Part shown: positions 21,585-28,946 of the stretch, piece by piece
Layout: every line of letters starts with the position of its first letter
Position numbering within the stretch: position 1 is the stretch's first letter
NCBI GenBank assembly: GCA_905195005.1
Contig: CAJJUC010000001.1
Location: 1 to 53,157, forward strand
Reading direction: 5' to 3'
Length of the DNA: 53,157 nt
DNA from: an uncultured Eubacteriales bacterium
GTDB lineage: Bacteria; Bacillota; Clostridia; UMGS1883
Made by a program: the position numbers and the translations under genes
Notes under the pieces: generated by a model
The model's input: only the letters and a program-made list of their open reading frames with translations
What the model was told of the DNA's origin: nothing
Database searches by the model: none

Positions 21585-22370
21585 TCATCCCCCGATCTTT
21601 GCTTTCATTCCGCATTGCTCCGCCACAGCCTTAAGCCGCTGCATTTTCTCATCCGACGGCGGTTCAAGCTCTCCCATGCCGTAATCCCTGCCGAGCCAGC
21701 CGTACTTGTCCCGTCCGAGCTGATGATACGGCAGCAGATTGATTTCCTCAACATGCATTTTATCGTGTGCAAACCGCGCAATTTCCGCAATTTCCTCCTC
21801 TGTGTCGTTAAAAGTCGGAATTGTCGGCACGCGGACGATGCACTTTTTCGCATTCTGCGCAATTTTAACCGCGTTTTCAAGAATAAGCGAATTGTCGCGC
21901 GTTGTAAACTGCTTATGTTTTTCGCTGTTTATGTGCTTTATGTCGAGAAGATATGTATCGATATAAGGCAGCAGCCTTGCAATTGTTTCAAAGGAGGCGC
22001 AGCCCGTCGATTCCACCGCCGTGTTTATTCCGTGATTCTTTGCAAGCTTCAAAAGAGCAAGCGAAAAATCGGGCTGCATCAGCATTTCGCCGCCGGAAAG
22101 CGTCATTCCTCCGCCGCTGCGGCGGTAATACGATATATCCTTTTTAACCTCGGCAAAAACCTCCGCCGCCGTCACATCGCGCCCTACAAGCTTTGACCCG
22201 TCCGGCATATTCATCGTCTGAAACTCGAATTTCTGCGATTCGGGATTGCAGCACCAACGGCAGCGCAGCGGACAGCCCTTCAGAAAAACAATCGTTCTGA
22301 TCCCCGGTCCATCGTGCACCGAGTATTTCTGTATGTCAAATATTCTGCCCTTTACGTTTGAGTAGTCCAT
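21585..22370 (-). CDS. Glycyl-radical enzyme activase (radical SAM)
   Basis: Uses S-adenosylmethionine to put the glycyl radical on the dehydratase. The cluster motif is C33-x3-C37-x2-C40 (GCPLRCRWCCNPES), with the preceding VHDGPGIRTIVFLKGC typical of the family, then SGGGMTLSGGEML and LLDIKHI. At 261 residues it is short: the 8-cysteine ferredoxin-like insertion found after the radical SAM motif in DhaB2- and CutD-type activases (about 300 residues) is absent, as in pyruvate formate-lyase activase. It lies 13 bp after the dehydratase gene. Confidence 0.93.
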   Translation of the reverse strand: MDYSNVKGRIFDIQKYSVHDGPGIRTIVFLKGCPLRCRWCCNPESQKFEFQTMNMPDGSKLVGRDVTAAEVFAEVKKDISYYRRSGGGMTLSGGEMLMQPDFSLALLKLAKNHGINTAVESTGCASFETIARLLPYIDTYLLDIKHINSEKHKQFTTRDNSLILENAVKIAQNAKKCIVRVPTIPTFNDTEEEIAEIARFAHDKMHVEEINLLPYHQLGRDKYGWLGRDYGMGELEPPSDEKMQRLKAVAEQCGMKAKIGG

Positions 22371-22383
22371 TTCTGCCTCCTTA

Positions 22384-24906
22384 TCAGAAGCTCATCTGCT
22401 CCGTTCTTCTGATAATATCATCCTGAAGCGAGCGCGACAGAGTTGTAAACAGTGCGCTGTAACCCGCAACGCGGACAACAAGATTCTTGTAATTTTCGGG
22501 ATGCTCCTGCGCATCGCGCAGCGTTTCGCGGCTTACAACGTTAAACTGAACATGCATTCCCTTCTGGTCGAAGTATGCGCGTATAAGCGAAACAAAGTTC
22601 TGCAAGCCCTCATCGCCTTTAAGCGCCGACGGATGGAATTTCATATTGAACAGAGTTCCGTTTGAGGCAATTGCATGGTCGATTTTTGCAACCGAGTTTG
22701 CCGCTGCCGTCGGTCCGTGAACATCGCGCCCCGCGCAGGGAGAAACACCGTCCGCAATCGGGGTGAACGCCATGCGCCCGTCGGGAGTTGCGCCAGTCTG
22801 CGCCCCGAGCGGCACATTTGCCGAAACGGGGTAAAGCCCTGCCTGGAACATTCCGCCGCGCGGATTTTTGTATTTCTCGAGCGGGCGGGTATATGTATAA
22901 GCCGCCGCGCGGGCAAACTCGTCAACCTCGTCCATATCGTTTCCGAATTTCGGCAGCGCGGTTATGTCCTCCAGAAGCTGTGCATAGCGTGCGCTTCCGC
23001 TGCTCCCCCTGCTTTCATGAACATTTTTGTAAATTTCCTTAATGATTTCCTCGTTGAGCGAAACGCTGTGCTCGGCAAGGCGGCTTGCAATCTGCACTGT
23101 GATTTCTTCATCGCTTGCGGATGAATTTCCGCCGCTGAAATTCGCCTCCAGTGCCGCCTTAACCTCTTTGAGACTGTATTTCTTTTCATCATAGACAAGC
23201 TTTTTGACTGCGTAAAGCGCGTCCGCCATGTTCGCGATTCCGAAGCCCTGCGGTCCCGTGAAATTGTAGTGTGCGCCGCCCTCCTGAACCGATTTTCCTT
23301 TTTCGATGCAGTCGGAAACCATGGACGACAAGAACGGCAGCGGACAGCGGATTGAATGAGCCTTATCGATTGAATTATCGGAATTTACAAGCAGCGTTAT
23401 CATGTATTCCATCTGCTTTTTGTACGCGTCAAAGAATTTTTCGTATGTATCGAGCGTTTCAACCTCACCCGTTTTAACCGAAATCTGTTCGCCCTTGCTT
23501 TTTCCGTTCGAGAACACAAGCTCGAGCGGACGAAGCATGTTGAAGAACGCGGCATCGTGCCAGCCGTCCGTTTTTGACGGAGCCTGCGGCTCAACGCAGC
23601 CGATTATACAGTAATTATGCGCGTCCTCCGATGTTAATCCGCGGCTTAACAGAGCCGGAATGATAACCTCGTCATTGTAATATGCCGGAAGCCCGACGCC
23701 CGTGCGCGTTACATGCGCCGCCATTATAAGCAGCTCGTTCGGCGAACCGTTCCACACCCTTATCGATATGGACGGCTGCGGAAGCATAATATGGAGCGTT
23801 GCGTTCAGGCATATAAACGACAGCTCGTTTGTTGAATCGCGCCCGTCTTCCGTCTGACCGCCGACAATAAGGTTCTGGAAAAGACTGTAGCCTGCAAAGC
23901 CCTCCGCCGAAACGGCATCGCGCACCTTGTTGAGGTCATTGAGCTTGACCCAGATACAGTCAACAAGCTCCTGTGCAGTCGAAAGCGTGATTTTTCCGCT
24001 TTCGTAATCCTTTTTGAAGTAAGGATACATATACATATCAAATCTGCCGGGAGAAATCGAATGACCGCTGCCCTCCGTCTGAATAAGCATCTGAACAAAC
24101 CAGAACGACTGGCACGCTTCATAAAAGCTCTGCGCTCCGTTTGCCGGAACTCTGCGGCAGTTTGCGGCAATTCTCAAAAGCTCCTCTTTGCGTTCGCCGG
24201 TCTCCGCGCTCGCCATACTTTCGGCAAGCTGCGCATATCGGTTTGCATATAAAACGGCTGCGTCGCAGCACTCGATAACCGCTTCGAGGAAGCTTCTGCG
24301 CTGTGCATAATCCGCGTCCGCCGGCTGCACCTTTTCAAGCGCCGCCTGCGCCTCGGTCTTTATCCCGTTGTAGCCTATTGCAAGTACCTTTCCGTAGTCA
24401 ACGCACAGATGACCCACACCGTTATAAAAATAGTTTCCCGTTGTGAAAATGTTATGCTCGATCGCCTTAAGCGCTTCGGGCGCCATAAAGCTCGTTGCAA
24501 GATCGCTGTTTGTCTTGCCCTTCCAGTATTTATGCGCTTCTCTGAGCGCCTGCTTGTTTTCTTCGCTTATGTAGAATGGATCGGCAGAGCGCGTTGCAAC
24601 GGTGTCAAACTCTTTCTCGAGCCACTCGAACGAATATTCCGGGAAGGTTTGGCAGCTTCTCGGTCTCTTTGTGTTGCTGCCGACAATAAGCTCACCTTCG
24701 CGAATCGTTATCGGAAGATTTTTCATTATATGCGCAAACGCGGCGCTTCTTCTTTTAATTATCGGAAGATTCTCCGTCTGCATATAGCTCTCGGTAACAA
24801 GCCGCGCGCGGTCGCTCTCAATCTGAGGCATCTGCTCGAAAAGCATTTCCTTAAGCTTTTCAACGCGCGGAGTCACACCGATGCGTTCCATCATATTATA
24901 ATCCAA
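22384..24906 (-). CDS. Glycyl-radical propanediol (glycerol-type) dehydratase
   Basis: B12-independent diol dehydratase, signature enzyme of the compartment. 840 residues from TTG 24906, five bases after GGAGGGG; ATG 24894 is an alternative, and a longer frame to 24963 starts before the ribosome site. Key residues match Clostridium butyricum glycerol dehydratase: thiyl Cys437 and Glu439 in GCVEPQ, Asp451 in GWHDAAFF (same 14-residue spacing), His166 (GVGHLCVDY), His282-Ser283 (GSGHSISPGR) and radical Gly815 in VRVAGYSA. An extra block of about 50 residues (591-641) between Gly/Ser-rich linkers may be an internal encapsulation peptide. A choline lyase or pyruvate formate-lyase role is unlikely, given WHD and the context. 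Confidence 0.92.
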   Translation of the reverse strand: MDYNMMERIGVTPRVEKLKEMLFEQMPQIESDRARLVTESYMQTENLPIIKRRSAAFAHIMKNLPITIREGELIVGSNTKRPRSCQTFPEYSFEWLEKEFDTVATRSADPFYISEENKQALREAHKYWKGKTNSDLATSFMAPEALKAIEHNIFTTGNYFYNGVGHLCVDYGKVLAIGYNGIKTEAQAALEKVQPADADYAQRRSFLEAVIECCDAAVLYANRYAQLAESMASAETGERKEELLRIAANCRRVPANGAQSFYEACQSFWFVQMLIQTEGSGHSISPGRFDMYMYPYFKKDYESGKITLSTAQELVDCIWVKLNDLNKVRDAVSAEGFAGYSLFQNLIVGGQTEDGRDSTNELSFICLNATLHIMLPQPSISIRVWNGSPNELLIMAAHVTRTGVGLPAYYNDEVIIPALLSRGLTSEDAHNYCIIGCVEPQAPSKTDGWHDAAFFNMLRPLELVFSNGKSKGEQISVKTGEVETLDTYEKFFDAYKKQMEYMITLLVNSDNSIDKAHSIRCPLPFLSSMVSDCIEKGKSVQEGGAHYNFTGPQGFGIANMADALYAVKKLVYDEKKYSLKEVKAALEANFSGGNSSASDEEITVQIASRLAEHSVSLNEEIIKEIYKNVHESRGSSGSARYAQLLEDITALPKFGNDMDEVDEFARAAAYTYTRPLEKYKNPRGGMFQAGLYPVSANVPLGAQTGATPDGRMAFTPIADGVSPCAGRDVHGPTAAANSVAKIDHAIASNGTLFNMKFHPSALKGDEGLQNFVSLIRAYFDQKGMHVQFNVVSRETLRDAQEHPENYKNLVVRVAGYSALFTTLSRSLQDDIIRRTEQMSF

Positions 24907-24983
24907 AACAACCCCTCCGTTTCCGTAAATGACAATTTTCCTTTTATGCCGCTGTGGGTTCAATTCTGTTATGCCTTATATAT

Positions 24984-25012
24984 AGAATACAACACATTCA
25001 GACATTTGTCAA
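24984..25012 (-). promoter_or_regulatory. First BMC promoter (GRE-activase-eutS-eutP unit)
   Basis: Minus-strand TTGACA (25012-25007), 17 bp, TATTCT (24989-24984), about 78 bp before the dehydratase start. Confidence 0.7.
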
Positions 25013-25020
25013 TAGCAAAT

Positions 25021-25048
25021 CGCAGAAATTCACAGATAAACACATATG
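25021..25048. promoter_or_regulatory. Phased direct repeat beside the GRE promoter, candidate DeoR operator
   Basis: Three 10-bp units (CGCAGAAATT, CACAGATAAA, CACATATG) start 8 bp upstream of the -35. The core CACAGATAAACACA matches the aldolase-promoter element CACAAAAAACCACA at 11 of 14 positions with the same 10-bp spacing of the CACA steps. Confidence 0.5.
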
Positions 25049-25112
25049 TTTTCGCCCAAAACGGTCATCAAACCCACATAATGCCTTTTTAAAGGTTTTT
25101 TCAAGCTGTGTA

Positions 25113-25141
25113 TTGCAAAGAAAAAGCAAATGTGGTATTAT
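25113..25141 (+). promoter_or_regulatory. Promoter of the tsaE operon
   Basis: TTGCAA (25113-25118), 17 bp, TATTAT (25136-25141), about 38 bp before the tsaE start. Confidence 0.65.
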
Positions 25142-25179
25142 ATATAAATAGGAAATTATTATTACGGAGGGTGTGCCGA

Positions 25180-25623
25180 TTGGAATACTTATCTCACAGC
25201 GCCGAGGAAACGGAGCGCATTGCATATGATTTGGCCGCTGAAATTGAGCCGCCGTGCGTAATCTGCCTTTTCGGAGACCTCGGAGCCGGCAAAACGGCGT
25301 TTGTCCGCGGATTCGCGCGGCGCTTTGGAGTGACGGAGGGCGTGTGCTCGCCAACGTTCATAATAATGCACTGCTACAGCGGCGCCGTGCAGATAAATCA
25401 TTACGACCTGTATCGCATAGGCAGCTTTGAGGAGCTGGAGGATATTGGCTTTGACGAACAGATTTCAAGCGGAATCTCGCTCATTGAATGGCCGGATTCC
25501 TTTATTGACTGCCTGCCGGAGGAGCGCATTGATATTTCAATTACGCGCAGCGGCGATGATGAGAACACGCGCCGGATCACGGTTAAGGATTTGCGCCGGG
25601 TGCGAAAGGAGCAGTTATCATGA
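25180..25623 (+). CDS. tsaE: tRNA threonylcarbamoyladenosine biosynthesis ATPase TsaE
   Basis: ATPase partner of TsaB-TsaD in making t6A37 on ANN-reading tRNAs. 147 residues from TTG 25180, eight bases after GGAGGG; a longer frame from 25108 runs through the promoter. Walker A LFGDLGAGKTAFVRGFA, SPTFIIMHCY (switch region) and HYDLYRI with LIEWPD are family hallmarks. It overlaps tsaB by 4 bp. tsaD is not in the window. Confidence 0.95.
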   Translation: MEYLSHSAEETERIAYDLAAEIEPPCVICLFGDLGAGKTAFVRGFARRFGVTEGVCSPTFIIMHCYSGAVQINHYDLYRIGSFEELEDIGFDEQISSGISLIEWPDSFIDCLPEERIDISITRSGDDENTRRITVKDLRRVRKEQLS

Positions 25624-26312
25624 ATCTGAAAATACTTGCGCTCGATACGTCCGCGCTCACCGCGTCCGCCGCGCTGCTTGACGGCAACACTGTCAAGGGG
25701 GAAATTTCATTCACCTGTGCGCTCAATCATTCACAGACGATTATGGAATCGGTTGACGCACTGCTGCGCAGATTGTCGCTCACGCCGAAGGATGTTGACC
25801 TGTTTGCCTGCGCGAACGGTCCGGGCTCGTTCACAGGGCTCAGAATCGGCATCGGTACAGTTAAGGGGCTTGCTTTCGGAGCTGATAAAATGACTGTCGG
25901 AGTGCCGACGCTTCTGGCGCTTGCGCATAATGTGTCCGTAAGCGATTGCCTGATTGCCCCGATTATGGATGCGCGCCGCAGTCAGGTTTACAATGCGCTT
26001 TACCGAAGCGAAAACGGGATCCTTCGCGAGGTTTGTCCTCCGCGCGCCGTTTCGGTTGAGGATTTGTGCGGCGGGCTGAACGAAAAAACGCTGTTTGTCG
26101 GTGACGGAGTTAATCCCTACCGCGAAAAAATCACTGAGCTGCTCGGCGGAAACGCACTGTTTGCACCGCCGAATCTTTGCCTGCAAAGCGCAGCAAGCGT
26201 TGCACTTGCCGCACGCGATATTCCGCCCGTTTCGGCGGCGGAGCTGGGGGCTGTGTATCTTCGCAAATCGCAGGCGGAAAGAGAACGGGAAGAAAAGAAA
26301 GGAAACGAATGA
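25620..26312 (+). CDS. tsaB: tRNA threonylcarbamoyladenosine biosynthesis protein TsaB
   Basis: Inactive Kae1-like paralogue that holds TsaD and TsaE together for t6A synthesis. 230 residues: ILALDTSALTASAALL at the N-terminus, NHSQTIMESVDALLRR, ANGPGSFTGLRIGIGTVKGL (residues 64-84) and IMDARRSQVYNALY, all typical. The start overlaps tsaE (ATGA). The rimI gene that often follows is absent; rpiB comes next, 1 bp after the stop. Confidence 0.95.
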   Translation: MNLKILALDTSALTASAALLDGNTVKGEISFTCALNHSQTIMESVDALLRRLSLTPKDVDLFACANGPGSFTGLRIGIGTVKGLAFGADKMTVGVPTLLALAHNVSVSDCLIAPIMDARRSQVYNALYRSENGILREVCPPRAVSVEDLCGGLNEKTLFVGDGVNPYREKITELLGGNALFAPPNLCLQSAASVALAARDIPPVSAAELGAVYLRKSQAEREREEKKGNE

Positions 26313-26313
26313 A

Positions 26314-26811
26314 ATGAAAATTGCCATGGCTGCCGATCACGGCGGATACGAACTGAAAAACATACTTAAGGAATATCTTGAAGCAAAGGGGAACAGCATT
26401 ACAGACCTCGGAACAAATTCATCCGGGAGCGTTGATTATCCCGATTATGCCGCTCTTTGCTGCAGGGAGGTAACGGGCGGACATGCCGATTTCGGTATTC
26501 TTGTCTGCGGAACGGGCGTCGGGATTTCAATTGCGGCAAACAAAATCCGCGGAATCCGCTGCGGACTGTGCTACTCGCCCGAGGTTGCGGCGCTTGTCAA
26601 GCAGCACAACAATGCAAACGTTATTGCTCTCGGCGGACGGACAACCGACCCCGAAACGGCAAAGAAAATTGTGGACGCATATATGTCGGCTGACTTTGAG
26701 GGAGGCCGCCACACAAGAAGAATAGATAAAATCACAGAGCTTGAAAAAGGCCGAGAGGAGGAACGCTCATGCGCTGCCCGTTTTGCGGTCATTCAGACAG
26801 CAAGGTTATAG
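26314..26811 (+). CDS. rpiB: Ribose-5-phosphate isomerase B
   Basis: Interconverts ribose-5-P and ribulose-5-P. 165 residues from ATG 26314: AMAADHGGYELKNILKEYL, SVDYPDYAALCCREV, the active-site block GILVCGTGVGISIAANKIRG with its Cys, and HNNANVIALGGRT. The family usually ends near RRIDKITELEK; here the frame runs on for about 17 residues and overlaps the first 43 bp of nrdR. LacA/B-type isomerases are related, but the RpiB motifs fit best. Confidence 0.93.
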   Translation: MKIAMAADHGGYELKNILKEYLEAKGNSITDLGTNSSGSVDYPDYAALCCREVTGGHADFGILVCGTGVGISIAANKIRGIRCGLCYSPEVAALVKQHNNANVIALGGRTTDPETAKKIVDAYMSADFEGGRHTRRIDKITELEKGREEERSCAARFAVIQTARL

Positions 26812-27227
26812 ATTCGCGCCCGGCTGACGACGGAAACGCAATCAGACGCCGCCGCGAATGTATCGAATGTGAAAAACGCTTCACAACATATGAAAAGGTT
26901 GAAAGTCTGCCGCTGATTGTTATAAAAAAGGACAAAACGCGCCAGCAGTTCGACCGCGAAAAGCTGCTTGTCGGCATAACGCGCGCCTGCGAGAAGCGGC
27001 CGGTTGAAACAAAGCAGCTCGAAGAGCTTGTTGACAGAATCGAATCCGAGCTTCAGAACACGCTGCGCCGCGAGATTTCCAGCGCGGAAATCGGCGAAAA
27101 GGTTATGGAGGGGCTTCGCGGAATCGATGAGGTTTCCTATGTGCGCTTTGCTTCCGTTTACAGACAGTTTAAGGACGCAAGCACATTTATCGCAGAGGTG
27201 AACAAGCTTCTGACGGAAAAAAACTAA
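26769..27227 (+). CDS. nrdR: Transcriptional repressor NrdR
   Basis: ATP/dATP-sensing repressor of ribonucleotide reductase genes. 152 residues: a zinc ribbon (CPFCGHSDSKVIDSRPADDG with CIECEKRFTTYE) and an ATP-cone (VIKKDKTRQQFDREKLLVGI to EVSYVRFASVYRQF). Normal length. ATG 26769 follows GAGAGGAGG, which lies inside the rpiB 3' end. No nrd gene is in the window. Confidence 0.96.
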   Translation: MRCPFCGHSDSKVIDSRPADDGNAIRRRRECIECEKRFTTYEKVESLPLIVIKKDKTRQQFDREKLLVGITRACEKRPVETKQLEELVDRIESELQNTLRREISSAEIGEKVMEGLRGIDEVSYVRFASVYRQFKDASTFIAEVNKLLTEKN

Positions 27228-27240
27228 AGGGAGGAAAATC

Positions 27241-28896
27241 ATGGCACAGCGAGTTATGTACGATGTTACAAAATTCAGTTCCTTGCGCGAAATGCTTGAA
27301 ATTGCAAAAGCGCAGGCAGGTGACAATATTGCTTTTAAATTCAAGAAAAACGGAGAGGTGCAAAGCATTTCCTACAACCGCTTTTACGAAGATGTTTACG
27401 CGCTCGGCACGGAGCTTGCAAGCCGCGGCATAAGCGGCACGCACATTGCCTGCGTCGGCGAAAACAGCTATAAATGGGTAAATATTTATCTTGCGGTTCT
27501 CTGCTCGGACAGCGTTTTTGTCGGAATCGACAAGGAGCTGCCGCCCGCCGATTTTCTTAATATTCTGAAGGAAAGTGACAGCGAGGTACTCTTCTATTGG
27601 AGAAAAACCGAGGACATTATAAAAGAGCATATGGACGAGCTTGGAAAGATTAAGCTTTTCATAGGCATTGACCGCACCGAGGACGACGGGCAGTTTCTTG
27701 CGCTTGATTCCTTTATTGAGCATGGGCGCGAGCTTTATAAAAACGGCGACAAATCCTATATTTCAATGCAAAACGACCCCGAAAAAATGAAAATGCTTGT
27801 CTACACTTCCGGCACAACCGGCATTGCAAAAGGCGTTATGCTTTCGGAGAAAAATCTTGTTGCGTGCGTATATAACGGGCTGAGAGTTTCGACAATATAC
27901 ACAACGGGTCTTTCGCTTCTTCCCTATCATCACACCTACGAGGCGGTCTGCGGACTGCTGGTCGGGCTTCACAAGCATGTCACAATATGCATAAACGAAA
28001 GCCTTCGCGCAGTTGCGAAAAATCTGGCGCTGTACAAGCCCGATTATATGTACGTTGTTCCGGCTGTTGCGTCGGCGCTTCACAAAAACGTTATCAGAAC
28101 GGCAAAAAAGCAGGGCAAGCTCGGCGCGCTTGAATTTATGATAAAGGTATCGAACGGGCTGCGCAAGGTTGGAATCGACATCCGCAAAAAAGCGTTTGCA
28201 TCAGTTCATGCAGGGCTCGGCGGCAGACTGCGCAAGGTTGTCTGCGGCGGCGCGCCCGTACCGGTCGATACGGCTAAGTTTTTTGACGATATAGGAATCG
28301 CGCTCATCAACGGCTACGGAATCACAGAATGTTCGCCGCTTGTAAGCGCGAATGCTGACAGTGACAACGATTTCCGTACTGTCGGCTATCCGTTGCCGTG
28401 CGTTGAGCTGAAAATCGAAAATAAGGACGAGGACGGCATCGGGGAGATCTGCGTTAAGGGCGATACCGTTATGCTCGGCTATTACAAACGCCCAGACCTC
28501 ACAGCCGAGGTAATTAAGGACGGCTGGTTCTCCACAGGCGATTTCGGGTATATAAACAAGCGCGGTCAGCTTGTCATAACCGGGCGCAAGAAAAATATCA
28601 TTGTGCTTGACAACGGCAAAAATATTTATCCCGAGGAAATCGAGGAATATATTTACACTCTTGCATATGTCAAGGAGGTTGTCGTATACGATTACGATGA
28701 CAATGGCAAAAAGGAGCTTTGCGCAGAAATCTTCCCGGATAATGAGCTTCTTGAGGGGGCGGATGTTAATGCGGATATATGCCGCGTTCTCTCCGAGCTT
28801 CCGAGCTATAAGCAGATAACGAAAATTGTTATGCGTGACAAGGAGTTTATTAAAAACACGTCGCAGAAAATCAAGCGCGGAGAAATCCACAAATAA
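27241..28896 (+). CDS. AMP-forming acyl-CoA ligase (long-chain fatty-acid type)
   Basis: A 551-residue ANL-family ligase. AMP-binding signature YTSGTTGIAKGVMLSEKNL (about residue 190), LPYHHTYEAVCGLL, GYGITECSPLVSAN, the hinge/adenylate motif GWFSTGDFGYINKRGQLVITGRKKNIIV, and the C-terminal catalytic Lys in NTSQKIKRGEI. The closest type is long-chain fatty-acid-CoA ligase (FadD/Lcf); substrate is not certain. It follows nrdR after 13 bp with GGGAGG and ends at a strong hairpin, so it closes the tsaE operon. Confidence 0.85.
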   Translation: MAQRVMYDVTKFSSLREMLEIAKAQAGDNIAFKFKKNGEVQSISYNRFYEDVYALGTELASRGISGTHIACVGENSYKWVNIYLAVLCSDSVFVGIDKELPPADFLNILKESDSEVLFYWRKTEDIIKEHMDELGKIKLFIGIDRTEDDGQFLALDSFIEHGRELYKNGDKSYISMQNDPEKMKMLVYTSGTTGIAKGVMLSEKNLVACVYNGLRVSTIYTTGLSLLPYHHTYEAVCGLLVGLHKHVTICINESLRAVAKNLALYKPDYMYVVPAVASALHKNVIRTAKKQGKLGALEFMIKVSNGLRKVGIDIRKKAFASVHAGLGGRLRKVVCGGAPVPVDTAKFFDDIGIALINGYGITECSPLVSANADSDNDFRTVGYPLPCVELKIENKDEDGIGEICVKGDTVMLGYYKRPDLTAEVIKDGWFSTGDFGYINKRGQLVITGRKKNIIVLDNGKNIYPEEIEEYIYTLAYVKEVVVYDYDDNGKKELCAEIFPDNELLEGADVNADICRVLSELPSYKQITKIVMRDKEFIKNTSQKIKRGEIHK

Positions 28897-28905
28897 AATA
28901 AATGA

Positions 28906-28946
28906 GCAGGGTGTGCGGAATCGGTTATCCGCACACCCTGCTTCTT
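28906..28946. terminator. Terminator after the acyl-CoA ligase
   Basis: GCAGGGTGTGCGGA, 8 nt, TCCGCACACCCTGC followed by TTCTTT: a perfect 14-bp stem. It lies between convergent genes and probably serves both. Confidence 0.85.

Noticed and set aside
22384..24906. Choline trimethylamine-lyase (CutC) assignment
   Set aside because: The active site has the diol-dehydratase Asp (GWHD) and the locus has an aldolase; nothing points to choline.
25455..25460. CRISPR arrays, insertion sequences or prophage anywhere in the window
   Set aside because: No regularly spaced repeats, transposase, integrase or phage structural genes were seen; the coordinates are a placeholder for a window-wide statement.
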